This document shows, piece after piece, positions 1 to 11,116 of a DNA stretch of 64,000 bases. The notes under the pieces are model-generated. The model saw only the letters and a program-made list of their open reading frames with translations. It was not told the origin of the DNA and searched no databases. The position numbers and the translations under genes were made by a program. Each line of letters starts with the position of its first letter. The stretch's first letter is position 1. Location of the stretch: positions 87,713,659-87,777,658 of the forward strand of contig NC_089822.1 in the NCBI RefSeq assembly GCF_035046505.1, in the 5' to 3' direction. This DNA comes from Tiliqua scincoides (Eukaryota; Chordata; Lepidosauria; Squamata; Scincidae).

Positions 1-135
1 ACAGCCAAAGAACCGGTGGAGGTGGGGCGATGGTACATCACCACGCTCACCTGGGACGTTGCCCCGCCCACTACATGGGGTGACACACAGGCCTCCCACA
101 CCGGGTGACACTAATCCTAGTGACGTCACTGCTAC
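1..135. repeat. Fragment of a GC-rich interspersed repeat (shared with 42428-42560)
   Basis: The first 135 bases match the right part of the repeat at 42428-42560: a CACATCACCACGC-like stretch, a GGGGTGAC stretch, then CAGGCCTCCC and a GTGAC...AATCCT end. Here the element finishes with a clear GTGACGTCACTG terminus. That terminus is the reverse complement of the left end seen at 41681 (CACTGGCGTCGCTAGAG), so the family has inverted termini. The left end is outside the window. It lies inside MUSK, in an intron downstream of exon 5. Confidence 0.6.
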
Positions 136-736
136 TGTGGGTCAACTTTGACCTGTGCCAGCTCCATCCCTGGTTGAATCTGGTTTGTGCTGCCACTGAA
201 CCCACCCTCTCACATGCAGGTGGATCAGGCCTGGAAAGGGGGTTTGGATTCAGTGTGTGTCTCCACCAAATCTGCCCCACTCCCAGGTGGTGGCAATCCC
301 CCCCCCCCCACAACTCCAGGTAATATAAACATGACTTCATTCTCCTGAACTTCAGTGAAAGAGCATATTGGTTGTTATCAAGAGTCCCTCCCTCTTAACG
401 TATATTGTGCATATAGCAAAGGCATAAAAGAAATTCCAAATATCTGGAGAGTTCCTTTATTCAGATTTTCCACAAAAAGAATTATACTTGACCTTGGCAA
501 GGTAAACTTGCTGCTGATTAGCTTTTTCTTCACTTATAAAATAAAAATTGATTGATTGATTGACTGATTAAACGAATGAATTAATTAATGAATGTAAACC
601 CTTAGTGTCTTGGTCTAGGCTCTCCTAGGGTTATCTTCTGACCTCTCATGTTTTCTCTAATAAGTGTTTTCAATTATAAATACTGAATTCAAAACTGAGT
701 CAATGTACTAACATTTTGTGCATGTGGACTACTCAC

Positions 737-878
737 CTTCCACTTCTAGAATCACAGATTTTGAATAGGCCATCCCCAAGCTGTTCTTTGCTATGCACCG
801 ATAGTGACCAGCATCTTCCCTTTGAACATTATGGATCCTTAAGCTGCCTGATTCAAGAACAGCAATCCGAGCATTTTC
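737..878 (-). CDS. MUSK: MUSK coding exon 5 (second half of Ig2)
   Basis: This exon encodes residues 163-209 of muscle-specific kinase plus one base of the next codon. MuSK is the postsynaptic receptor tyrosine kinase that acts with LRP4 and agrin to cluster acetylcholine receptors. The translation begins [12 protein letters not shown] and contains HYRCIAKNS, where Cys190 is the second canonical cysteine of Ig2. It ends ILEVE. It closely follows human MuSK ([12 protein letters not shown]..., recalled from the family). The acceptor reads ggcag/G at 879-883 and the donor G/gtgagt starts at 736. The length of 142 bp is 47 codons plus one base, so the phase fits exon 4. The following exons (Ig3, frizzled-like domain, kinase) lie outside the window to the left. 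Confidence 0.95.
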
Positions 879-1026
879 CTGCCATCAAGAAGAGACCCAG
901 AGTGAGAATGGGGAGGATATGTGAGGAGCCTTCATGTTCCAAATTTCTGGGCCTTTTGTATCTAAACTGCCAGATCCCCCTCCCATCCAGGATACTAGTC
1001 ATGTTTAAATTGTAACATCTACTCAC

Positions 1027-1154
1027 CTTGATAGCATTTTCTCCTTTGATCCATGATACAGTAGGCTTGGGATTCCCCATTGTAGTGCATGGAAAAACAG
1101 CTTTTGAGCCTTCTATTATTTTCACATTTGAAGGTGGACGGGTTATTTTGGGTT
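1027..1154 (-). CDS. MUSK: MUSK coding exon 4 (first half of Ig2)
   Basis: The exon encodes residues 120-162. It begins with a lysine codon split with exon 3, then reads [25 protein letters not shown] carries Cys142, and SWIKG carries the core Trp154. It is the N-terminal half of the second immunoglobulin domain. The acceptor ttttag lies at 1155-1160 and the donor AAG/gtgagt starts at 1026. The 128 bp are 2 + 42 codons and end in phase 0, which joins exactly to exon 5. Intron 4 is only 148 bp. A longer open frame that runs through the donor into the intron is not the product. Confidence 0.95.
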
Positions 1155-1494
1155 CTAAAATGAAAAATGTTAAACTGAAATGGAGGTTTCAACAACACAT
1201 TCAAAAGTCACTCAACGGGAATGGAACAATACACCACTCTTCCTCAAACTATTGTGCTCAACCTCAAACTTATACCATCAGTACCTCCCAACCTACATTA
1301 CAGCTCTCAAGTCAAAGAAATACTTACAGCCCAATATGTTATACTACTGGAATACATGCACAGTTGTAACCATTCGTCAGCACTTCTGTAGTGCTGCTAC
1401 TCCCTTCACCACTGAACTCCCTCCAAAAACATACAGTTCTGTTTGCCCTTAGGCCTCATGTACTGACAATTTTTTAAACTTTTGCACAGTTGGA

Positions 1495-1566
1495 ATATTC
1501 ATGAACATGCCATAACCATGAATATTCATGAACATGGAATATTCATGGAATATTCATGAACATGAG
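1495..1566. repeat. Short tandem repeat of ATTCATGAACATG units
   Basis: ATTCATGAACATG occurs three times, with partial units (GAATATTCATGG) between, in MUSK intron 3. The unit is nearly palindromic (ATTCATGAAT core). Nothing else is recognised between 1155 and 2240. Confidence 0.6.
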
Positions 1567-2245
1567 CAGCACAACTGCTGCTGAGCCAATAGCCAATAGC
1601 TAAAGAAGGTTTACAGTTATCACAGCCAATTGTCATGGCTATTTCAAAGTCTGTATTCTACATTTATCTCTTTTTAAATTCTTTTATCAAATTCATTGGG
1701 ATTTTGGTGGTAAATTGGCAAACCATGATACCGTGAACTCATGATATATTATTTGTCTCTATAATCATAGTACATGTTTTACAATGTTAGCTAATGCTGA
1801 CTTCCACAAAATCATATGCAGTTCTACTTAGAAGTAAGTCCTGATGAACTTGATGGGGCTTAGTCCCTGATAAATGTGCATATTGCAGCCTTTGATGTCA
1901 TAAGTATAGAGACATTCATGGATCACTAGAAAATAACTTCTCCTAGCTGGGTTTTTAACAGGGGCTCAGATCTTCCTCTGCAGCATCCTGTCCAGGTCAA
2001 TTTTAACAGACACGAGTTAGTGTGCCGTATAATCCCTCTCGGGTCTTCGCACCTTGTGCTATTGAGATGTTATTGTCATATCTCATTTATTTCTAATAGC
2101 AAAATTCCCAAGTCTGAAAACGGAAACAAGGTTATCTGTCTTCCAAGTCTGCGTTTGTATCAGAAGACCTGTACAAATGTTTCATGAGACAGCATTAACT
2201 TTTAAGCTGTGAAACTCTGAAGTCAGTGGGACAGATACCAAGTAA

Positions 2246-2424
2246 GGGCCCAATCCTATCCAACTTTCCTGCACTGGTGCAGCCACAATGCAACCCCGAG
2301 ATAAGGGAAGAAGTGTTCCCATACCTTAAGGAGGCCTCTGTGACTGCCTCCCCACAACAGGATTCAGTGCACACCCCCTTGGCACAACTGCACTGGCACT
2401 GGAAAATTGAATAGGTTTGGGCCC
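2246..2424. mobile_element. Harbinger-like MITE (class 1)
   Basis: It has inverted termini GGGCCCAATCCTATCCAAC and, on the other end, the complement of GGGCCCAAACCTATTCAA. The inside carries the family markers GGAGGCCTC and CACTGG. Flanks are TAA (left) and TCA (right), a damaged 3-bp target duplication. It is non-coding and lies in MUSK intron 3. Confidence 0.65.
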
Positions 2425-2688
2425 TCAGTGGGCTAAGAATTGTCGATTGTATCAAAGGTATCTATTATATGGGTTGTCAGATATATTGCCCATTTGGAAA
2501 TTCATACATGAGGATGCTGAATCACCTGACATCAACAAATCATATCAAAATTTTCCTCCATGCATGCTTGTGATGAGTTGCTCACAGAACTGATTGTTTC
2601 TTCAGATATGCTAGCAAGAACTAGCTAGCCAGCTATCTAGCTTGCATCTCTTGACATTCGAGATTCTCTGAACCAAATTCACTCTAAG

Positions 2689-3007
2689 TGTTTCTCAATG
2701 TTTGCCCTCCACCGTACCACTTCACATGGTCCACCTATTCCAAGTTCCACCGGAAGTAAATGGCCATGACATAATTGCCAGTTACTTCTACGTTGGGAGG
2801 CCAGATGCGACATAACAAACACCAGTAAGAGACTCAGGGTGTATGGGAGGGCTTTGCAAGCAAGGAAAAGCATGCTTTGGAGTCTCCTTGTTGTGTTGTG
2901 TTCCTGGTCTCGTTGCCGAACAGCAGTTGTCCAGAGGTCCTGCGAGTACCACCAGACACCACTTTAAGTACCACTAGTGCTACCCATACCACTGGCTGAG
3001 AAACACT
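2689..3007. mobile_element. hAT-like element
   Basis: Left end TGTTTCTCAA and right end GAGAAACACT are inverted. The 8-bp flanks are ACTCTAAG and GCTCTAAG, differing at one base. The interior (CACCGGAAGTAA, GGGAGGCCAGATGC) also occurs at about 39355-39660, a second copy. It has no transposase. Confidence 0.65.
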
Positions 3008-3529
3008 GCTCTAAGAGGAGGAATGTTCTTTGCTCCATCTAAACGTCACAGATGACTGTTATCATGGGAAGTTGTAACTTGAAAAGAGAGTCATACTTCT
3101 CTTCTCTGGACATCAAAATTTATGAGCTCTGTGCCTACAGCCCTATCCACCATAACTTCCCAGAGGGCAATGGAGCAATGCCAACATGGTGCCCACTGCA
3201 TCTTGCAAGAGAGTTTCAGCCTCCAGAAGCCTCTTTGGGGCAAGGGAACAAATGTTCCCTTGGCAGGTAAAACCTTGCCAGTCCAAAAGGTCTGCTCAAA
3301 CCTGTACCAGCGATATTGCTGGCATAAGTCTGCATAGACTTCGTGAAGCACCTTGGCTGGCAGATCTATGATCAATAATATATGCACACATATGCCTCAC
3401 ACAGTGGTGGGGGAACAACTGAAACATGTAATATTATAACACTACCTTAAATTATCACCTTTCCCCCCCCAACACTGATTTTTAATGTTGTTAAATGATT
3501 CTAAATAGAAAGTTTAACATCTGCTCCAC

Positions 3530-3584
3530 ACTCATTTTCACCTGCAAGGCCCCTGTACTTACTCATTTTCACCTGCAAGGCCCC
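3530..3584 (-). repeat. 24-bp direct duplication over the MUSK exon 3 splice donor
   Basis: ACTCATTTTCACCTGCAAGG (and the next CCCC) occurs at 3530-3553 and again at 3561-3584, with a 7-bp spacer. In MUSK sense, each copy holds the end of exon 3, and the exon-proximal copy is used with the strong donor gtaagt. The distal copy has gtgtgg at the same place. Confidence 0.95.
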
Positions 3585-3714
3585 ACAGCTTTCAGCTGGC
3601 ACTCCTACGCCATTGTTTGCAGTGCAGCAATACACCCCATCATCACTGTCCTCCACACTCAAAATGGTTAAGAGCTGCCCATTTTCTCGTATGCTGTACC
3701 GTGTGTCAAAGAAC
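3563..3714 (-). CDS. MUSK: MUSK coding exon 3 (second half of Ig1)
   Basis: The exon encodes residues 70-119 plus one base at each end. The translation starts [15 protein letters not shown] and contains [13 protein letters not shown] and [10 protein letters not shown]. Cys98, Cys99 and Cys112 are all present. The Ig1 domain of rat MuSK has a canonical disulfide and a second, exposed Cys98-Cys112 bridge. Leu83, at the Ig1 dimer interface, is kept. Residue 96 is Val where human and rat MuSK have Ile, as I recall them. The acceptor tttcag/G is at 3715 and the donor A/gtaagt starts at 3562. The 152 bp fit the phases of exons 2 and 4. The last 22 bases of the exon and the donor GT recur as a direct duplicate 31 bp downstream in the intron (see findings). 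Confidence 0.95.
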
Positions 3715-3814
3715 CTGAAAATACTGTATATTAAAATGCTTTGAAAAGAAAAAAGGGTATATAGTATAATCCTGACTTATTCACTGGTATTTACCAAACT
3801 GAAGCTACTTCAAT

Positions 3815-4010
3815 CTCATGGGTAGCCAAATCCTGAGCTGCCTGGCACCCAGAGGAGCAGCAGTGCCAAAACGGCTGCCGCTGCATCTTATGGTTGCCAG
3901 GCAGCCGCCACTGGCTCCTTAGGGGAAGGGGACATTCATCCCCTTCTCTGGGTAAGGGAGAGGCTCCGCAATGGGCTACTTGACTCTGCATCGGCTATTT
4001 AACCAGCACA
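3815..4010. mobile_element. GC-rich MITE copy of the CCAATCC group (degraded)
   Basis: This block shares AGCTGCCTGGC...GCAGCAGTGCCAAAACGGCTG and GGGGAAGGGGA with 13750-13920 and 17150-17270. Termini are worn (ATCCTGAGCTG at the left). It sits in MUSK intron 2 and is non-coding. Confidence 0.5.
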
Positions 4011-4518
4011 GAGTAAAGCAGCCTCGTGTCAGGCTGGGCGGCCCGACAATGGGCTCTAAATAATGACAGGGCGTCCTATGTGATGATAATTTGACAAGTT
4101 TTAGACAAAAGTCATTTAGAACAAAGTGACGAACTGGATTAAAAAAAAGGAAAATCCTGATTTTGCAAAACCATTTAGAGCTGGACCATTTTACACATTT
4201 CATGATACAAACCTGACTTTGCCACTAATTTAATTGTATAGTTAAGTGTATGGTACAAACCTTGATTTGCAGTCACTTTAAGTGCATAGTTGCCATGGAG
4301 CTACAGTCAATCTGTGCTCCTTGTATAACATATCTGGTGGGAAACATGCTTACACAATCACATTTCAGACATGCACATAAGACATCCGAGGTGTACATCT
4401 CTAAAAGTATCGTAAAAAATGATCCCATGACATGCTGAGCTAGCAAATAAGGGTTTAAGATGGTATGTACTAGCTGGTGTCCAAATAGCAATTGGGCAAC
4501 ACTCTGTTTGTTCTAGAA

Positions 4519-4869
4519 CACTTTTAGCACTGGGACTCATTTTTTAGAATGAGACTCTGTCAGGACCCACCAGAAGTGATGTCATGATGGGCAGTGACAA
4601 CATCAAGCAGGAAAATTTTTAACAATCCTAGGCTGTCATCCTACCCACACTTACCCAGGAGTCAGTCCCATTGACTATCATTGTTAAAAGCATATACATA
4701 GTAGCCTGTTCAAAGTACAGATGTGTAACATTTCCCCAAATGCAGTCACATACCATGCCAGCATCAAGTCTAATATATTAAAAATAAAATATTGAAATGA
4801 ATGGGGACCCACCGGAAATTGGCTCACAACCCACCTGGTGGATCCTGACCCACAGTTTGAGAAACACTG
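4519..4869. mobile_element. hAT-like element with perfect 8-bp target duplication
   Basis: TTCTAGAA flanks both ends (4511-4518 and 4870-4877). The right terminus reads CAGTTTGAGAAACACTG. The interior includes CCCCAAATGCAGTCACATACC and an embedded AAGTAAGTCCCATT-type stretch. It is closely related to 24572-25209, 35943-36286 and 41249-41593. It lies in MUSK intron 2, 70 bp from exon 2. Confidence 0.8.
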
Positions 4870-4947
4870 TTCTAGAAGATTCAACTATTCTAATTTGTTT
4901 GTGGAGACAGCCCTACACAGTACCTCTTTCATGCTTAGCATTCTTAC

Positions 4948-5074
4948 CTGATAGGAATGTTATTACGGGTCCAGGTAATCTCTGCCTTGGGATTAGACTC
5001 TACTACGCACACAAAGGTGGCCACCTCTTCGACGAGGGCATCCACTGTCTCAAGAGGAGTAGTGATCATGGGGG
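4948..5074 (-). CDS. MUSK: MUSK coding exon 2 (first half of Ig1)
   Basis: The exon encodes residues 27-69: [20 protein letters not shown], then Cys49, then [11 protein letters not shown] with the Ig-core Trp61. The family motif [18 protein letters not shown] matches human MuSK as I recall it. The donor AG/gtaaga starts at 4947. The acceptor is ambiguous between a cag (GT-type tract ending at 5078) and a tag ending at 5075. I chose the tag, because exon 1 ends in G and the joined codon GCC gives the conserved Ala27. The cag choice would put a stop or shift in the join. The 127 bp are 2 + 41 codons + 2. A hAT-like element in intron 2 ends only about 70 bp from the donor. Confidence 0.93.
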
Positions 5075-5189
5075 CTACTGGAACAAAGAGGAAAAAATGA
5101 CTTGAGAAAGCAAAGTGAATGAGACATGCAGGCAAGTGTGAGCTAAAAGAGGTATGCTTCTGCCTGGAAGTGCTTCTTCTTTCACACAA

Positions 5190-7529
5190 ACAGACACAGG
5201 GCTGACAATCCTGATCAGGTTAACTCTTCCTCCCGGGACCATTTTCCTACTGAAAATCATCCTCGCAGAAGTAGCTGTTTGCCACTGCATCAGCTATTTG
5301 CTGTAGATAGCTACGGGGGGGGGGGTCAGGAGGATTTTCAGCTCACACCGTATTTATAGATTTATACTCTGCCTTTGATTGAAGTGATCTCAAGGGGGGG
5401 GAGCTGCAATAATAAATGACCCAGCAGCCCCTTAGCCCCCTGGCCAATACCTCCATTAGCTCTAGCGGCTGGGCAATGTTGGAGCAGAGTCCATCAGGCA
5501 GGGAGGGAGCGCTGGCCTTCTTACAGGTGCTCCATTCTCTGGCTGATTGTGGGGGCCAGGCTAAGCTTTTCCTTGCCTTGGTGTTCATCCTGGGAAGTGG
5601 GGAGTGTGACCTCCAGGGACTCTTAATTCTCTGGCCAGAGGCCAGAGAATATCTCCATTCACATCTCCAGTCCCTGTGTAACTAGCAATTAAGAAGTAAG
5701 CAAATGCCTGCCTATTAGTCACAAAGCAGGTCCCCAGGGCAGATTGTAGCATTCTAAAAGTTGAAAAACAAAATAAATGCAGTCAATTTAAAATAATCAA
5801 GATTAAGAACTAAAAACATCCAGGAACAGCAGCATAATGTAAGCAGTTTGCCAATTAAAATGATAAACATCTCATTCAACTGACAGGAAGGCCTTCTGGA
5901 ACTGGAAAGGTTTTCATAGTTGGTTCTAAAAGCCTGCAAAATGAAGGCCACACAGGCCTTCCACCATATCCTACACCATAGATGCTACATAGAGGGGATG
6001 CCCAGCTCCTTACTACCACCCATGAAATCTCTGCTGGTAGAAGCTCCTGTAAAAGAATCTCACATGATGTTCTGAGTGCAAGGAGTGGAGTTTATACAGG
6101 GGAAAACAGACAAAACGTGGGGTATAAATATTATAAAAATCAATAGATATGGGAAGGCCTTACCGAACCATGAGGAAGCGCAAACATGCTTTACGGCATG
6201 TTTGCAACCCTCCCAGGCCAGTGCAAGGGATTTGCACTGGCCCACGTACTTTTCTAGATTGCGCCCCTACTTACTTAATTTGATTTTGTCATATGGGGCA
6301 CTAAAACTTTTCCTGCCTGATGATGTCACTTCCAGTCATGGCATCACTTCCAAGTAATTGACATCACTTCTGGTGGGTCCCAACAGATTGTCATTCTAAA
6401 AAGTGGTGAGGCTAAAACATTTGAGAATCAACTGACCTATAGCATGTAGGGCTCTAGCACCTTGAACTGAGCGTGGAAAGTAAGTGGAGGCAAATGAAAT
6501 TCTTTTAAAAGTAGCCTGATGAATTCCTATGGTCCATTCTGGCTGCTGGCCCAATCTGAATCCACTGGAGACTGCAAACAGTCTTTCAAGGCAGCCCCAC
6601 ATAGAAGTCAATGGGACTGAAGAGCACTTCACTTGGAAGGAATTGTGCCCTGCATGCTTAGAAGCCCTCTGCATAACAACAACATGCCTATATAGTACAT
6701 TTGATTGGTTTAATTCACAGTTCAGCCACTCTCCCCTTATGCTACACGAGCTCACAGTCCGGCGCTAAGCTGCACTAGGGCTGAGCCAAAATATCCTCCC
6801 ACACCTTTGCCACTCTGTTTACAGGCTGCAAAACTCTTTTGGTTTGAGAGGGGTCCTGTGGACAACTGATCACCCAGCTTACCGGTTGTGGTGACTGCAC
6901 TGCCCATTGCAGCTTAGCAGCAATTTTTTGTTGTTGCAATAATTGCTGCATGACAACACCAGAGTGAGGGCAGGCAACACTGTACACTCTCTCAGCTGGG
7001 TTCATGATGATACTATGCAGCCCAGTGGCTACCTCCAGAATCATAAACAGATGGGCAACAACAAATCACATGGACAGGAGTGTGTACATGCACATCTCCC
7101 CCATCTGCCATGTCATCATCCCACTGCATAACCATGTGGGGGCAGAAAGTCTGCACCACCCCACATCACATTATTTCTTGAGCAGTGAGGGCATCCTGCC
7201 CTCCTGCCATCCTGTAATGGGAGGGCAAGCATGACTTATCGCATTGCACTTTTGGGTGGACCATCTGGGTGGTGCCATCCAAACCAGAGAATGAGAAAGA
7301 TGTTAATTAAAAGAGAGTGTTGAATTTTTCAGATTCAGCTCAGCCTAATGCATCCCTAATTTATATATTAGAGAGGAGTATTTCATCCTCAAGAAATTGC
7401 ACTGATCTCATAACAATTCTTTTAACTTCCCTTAAAATTCCTAAAAGATGTTTTGCTAAGTATCATCATCCCAATCAGTGCCAAGTTTTGCTTGAGAAGA
7501 AATTCACTGGCAATGCTTTACAAATATGA
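5190..7529. other. MUSK intron 1, left part: no gene seen
   Basis: There is no coding exon. A G-run lies at about 5314-5323. A relic of the hAT-like family (GATGTCACTTCC, GGTGGGTCC, CATTCTAAAAAGTG) is at about 6300-6420. The rest is unrecognised non-coding sequence. Confidence 0.6.
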
Positions 7530-7532
7530 TTA

Positions 7533-7623
7533 GGCTAGGCTGCAAGCCTGTACACACTTTCTTGAGAGTCCCACTGAATTCAACGAGACATACTTCTGAG
7601 TAGACATGCATAGGGTTGTGCTC
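7533..7623. mobile_element. Harbinger-like MITE (class 2, short)
   Basis: This is a 91-bp palindromic element with the internal signature CTTCTGAGTAGACATGCATA. It is flanked by TTA on both sides (7530-7532 and 7624-7626). It lies in MUSK intron 1. Confidence 0.7.
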
Positions 7624-8143
7624 TTATTCTACAACATTGCGAAAATACAGTATGAACCTCATCTTTCTTTGAAAGCATCACGCTTATGGTTATAGCACTA
7701 ATAAATACAAACATCACTCTCAGTGCAACATTTCAGTAACTGCACTGAATAATTGAAAATAGTTTTGTAGCATGTCCCAGAACTATGACTGATAGCGATC
7801 AGCATCTCCTATGAATTCTTCTCCCTGCACATGCTGCTTTTGGCATACAAAGGCATGATATGAACAATTCTGTCAATGTACGAATGCCAAAGACATCCAT
7901 CCAATGCTTGGTGTACAAGATATTGTTGACAGCTGTGTTTTGTACTCTCTCTGCAGCTCACCAGCAGGAACGCTACAGGAGGTGAAGAGAATCCCCCTGA
8001 CCTTCACAGAATGCAAAAGCATTGCAGTGTGTATCCATAAACAACACAATGGACAGCATTACAAAGGCTTATGCTAGAATTAAAAAAAAACAAAAAAAAA
8101 ACCTACCTCTGGGGGAACCCAGTGATGGATGAGGTCTAAATCA

Positions 8144-8360
8144 GGGGTGGCCAACTGGAGACCCAAGAACTGGATCTGGTCTCCAATTCCATGTTATCTG
8201 ACCCTTGGCAGCCCAACCAAATTCCATAGTTTCACAGTCAAGGTTTAGGTCTAGACTAGTAACACATTGCAACCCATCCCCTCTCTTTGTGGGTTCGGGT
8301 CTCTAATTTTTGTTGGAGCTGAGGTTGCAGATCCTTCAAGTGCAACCCCTGCTACCCCTG
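8144..8360. mobile_element. hAT-like fragment
   Basis: The left terminus CAGGGGTGGCCAACTGGAGA is typical of hAT ends and is preceded by GTCTAAAT. The right end is not clear (CAACCCCTG near 8347). Confidence 0.45.
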
Positions 8361-8429
8361 CTAATTGGGTAAGAGGCACTTTTTCAAGTGAGTGCTCCTT
8401 TTTTTAGCAGGGGGAGAGTAACTGGCCCA

Positions 8430-8612
8430 CCTCACCCCAGCACTGTCTGTTCTAGTGGCAGTCTGCTGGTATTCATTTGCATCTTTTTAGATTGTGAGCC
8501 CTTTTGGGACAGGGAGCCATTTAGTTACTTGACTTTTCTCTGTAAACCGCTTTGTGAACTTTTAGTTGAAAAGCGGTATATAAATACTGTTAATAATAAT
8601 AATTAATAATAA
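8430..8612 (+). repeat. LINE/SINE 3' tail ending in AAT repeats
   Basis: The stretch TGTAAACCGCTTTGTGAAC then GAAAAGCGGTATATAAATAC forms a short inverted pair (CCGCTTT/AAAGCGG). It runs into ATTAATAATAAT. The same GGCGGTATATAAATAC tail ends the tRNA-derived SINE at 44140-44517, so both probably use the same LINE machinery. The clade is not assigned. Confidence 0.5.
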
Positions 8613-10030
8613 GTGACATACCACTTCACAAATTATTTTTTAAAAAAAGAAATACTCTTAAAGTTTTTTTTTTTAATTTAAACATATACCTAAAGAAAGT
8701 TGAATATGAATGCAGCAAAGACATGATTGCCAAAAACATAATTTGCAAAGTTACCCGTCGGGAGTGGCTGCTACTCCTGGTTACTACTCCGATGTCCTAC
8801 AATGTGAAACAGCTCTTGCAGCAAGAAGAGACAGGACCCTTTGGATTGTGTTCTAATCGTGTGTTCTATGAAAGAGAGTGTGAATGGAAGAGTTGCACTC
8901 AAGGAAGACAACCTTCTGTGACCAGAAGGTTTCCTTCTGTGATCGCAACTCTCCTCCTGTGTATGGAAATTTTTCTGTTTACAGAGTGTATGGTTAGCAT
9001 ACAATCCTTTATGTGTCTGAGGGCTCTCAGGTCAAGCATTCTTTCACTGACATCCTGTACCTCTATTGCAGTGACAAATAGCTGCAGAAGCAGTACAAAA
9101 TTCCTAGTATTTTCTTATCAGCTTGTTGTTTACCACTTAAAAGCTTTGTGTGACATGATGATTCACATAAGTCTGACTTGCTATTTTTCTCAGTAAAGAA
9201 ATTTGGTGTAGATGTTTCCTTGAGGGTTAATAACTTTTATTCAAAACAGGCAGGATAAAAAAATTGATTTGTTCAATGTTATTGAACAATGCCATTGAAC
9301 TGTGAAACAACAGAGTTTTGTGACACCTCAAAGATAAGCCTATTGTGGCATAAGCTTTTGTGCACCTAGAACCAAATTAGAAGCTGGTATTTGGTGACTA
9401 GGGGTTGATCTAGTCTGTCTGCTGAGCTGTTGACAATACAATGCCATGAAATCTGAAATACTCTGCAATGTAATGTACTATAACATAGTGTAGACTGCAA
9501 TACATTGCTTATTTATTCGGAAATGTCCCATTGCTTTCGGTGTGGTTTACTCCCTAGTAAGCATGTTTCGAATTACAACCCAAACTGTCTACAGGCCAAG
9601 CAAGATGTTTATGCAAATGCCTGCTTTTTATTCTTGGATGTATTGCTTCTTTAATTCTGGGGGGGGGGGGGGCTGTTCAAAATAGGCAAAATGACAGGAC
9701 ATTGGGGGCAGTGGGAGGGTAGAACAGGACAGCAATGGGGTTTGGGATGGGCAGATCAGGCCCAGGCAGGGATCACGTTTTGTGGCAACAGAAGCTGCCG
9801 AATTCGAACCCTCTTTCTAGACCCAGTCCTGCAGTGCAGGTTGAGGTGGACCTCCCCTATTATGTAGCTAGCACAAGATCTAGTAGGACCCCCCACACAC
9901 ACACACACACCACAGAGGCTTACCCCTGGGTAAAGGAATGATTGTTCCCTTACCCAGAGGAAACGCAACTTCCCGGCAGGATGAAGTGGTAGCTGTTTTG
10001 CTGTCATTGAATCGATGGGTGGGGGAAGGA
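8613..10030. other. MUSK intron 1, right part: simple repeats and MITE remains
   Basis: A G-run is at about 9660-9672 and an AC tract at about 9895-9911. A MITE right end GGATTGGGCTC followed by TAA closes at 10043. A 157-codon open frame at 8723-9196 is discussed under findings. No conserved coding signal is seen. Confidence 0.5.
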
Positions 10031-11037
10031 TAGGATTGGGCTCTAAGATAAGGGGCTGCTTAACCCTTCCTTCCTGCTATATGCTATAAAATTGTACCCC
10101 TCAATCTGCTCTCTGAGCTGTTGGGGAAAGGTACATATTATCCTCCTACATAGTGGGAAAACAGTTGAAGGAATTTTAAGTGGCCAAATGGCAAAGGAAA
10201 GGTTAAGTAGCCCCTTCTTTTTCCTGGTCCTCTGGTCCCAATTTCAGCACTTCACTGCAGCAATTCATTTCAAAATAAAAATTGAAATGCATTACTAGAA
10301 ATAATCGTGAATTATAATTATGTATAGCTTGGTCTTTAAACACAAGCAGAGCAGCCCACTGAAATAGTTAAAAGTGCTTAACTTTGCATGGATCATCCCC
10401 TACTTTAATATGATGTATAAGATATTTTATATACTTATAAATCCTCAGACACATAAATAGGAATATAATGTATAATGCAGGAATAACTTTCACTGAAATT
10501 AATTGAGCAAAGCCTTGCATTTTCCATAGAAGGGCTACAATCAATATTTGAATACAGTACATCAAACGGGGCAGATTCACAGAATATCTATCAATCGATA
10601 TGAAGGCTCTTTTTAAGCATTTGTCCCTTGCAGCCTGATCCGCTGTATATTTCCTTGGATGCAAGTCCCATTGAATTCAGACAAAGTAATTCAATGGGAC
10701 TTATTCCCAAGTCAGAGTGCACGAGATTGCAGCCAGAAGCTTTACAATGCTAACAGTATGCTATGATGGTGCCCATCTGCTTGCTTCTGATTTGATACAT
10801 AGGATAAGCAGGCTTCCCACTTGAACAGCAGTACTGAGAAATTCCTTACTCATCAGAGGACAACTTATGGCTATTTGTAAGTCTTCTTCCTTTGCTGCAG
10901 GAGAAAGCAGTTCATTCATACAGGTCCCTGTGGCTTATACATGCATTCATGAGCCAGCCTGCCCCATATGAAAAAGAAACAAAAAATAAAATAAACACTG
11001 GCAATGCGAAGAGGAGATGCAGGCTATTTACACTAAC

Positions 11038-11116
11038 CTTTGGGGAGTTTCTCAGCCAAGCTGAAGGCTGCCAGAGTGAAGATCTGTACAAGTGGAATGT
11101 TCAGCAAGTCTTTCAT
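11038..11116 (-). CDS. MUSK: MUSK coding exon 1 (start codon, signal peptide)
   Basis: Reading the minus strand from 11116 gives MKDLLNIPLVQIFTLAAFSL followed by AEKLPK and one base of the next codon. Human MuSK starts [20 protein letters not shown] then TEKLPK (recalled), so length, hydrophobic core and the LPK end agree. This is a cleavable signal peptide that sends the receptor to the cell surface. The donor AAAG/gttagt starts at 11037. The 79 bp are 26 codons + 1, and joining to exon 2 yields Ala27 in frame. Intron 1 is about 6 kb. The exon is too short to stand out as an open frame and was found by homology and phase. It sets the 5' coding end of the gene and the left border of the MUSK-SVEP1 interval. 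Confidence 0.93.

Noticed and set aside
853-1125. 90-codon frame through MUSK exon 4 as a separate small gene
   Set aside because: Only the first part is exon; the rest reads through the donor into the short intron 4.
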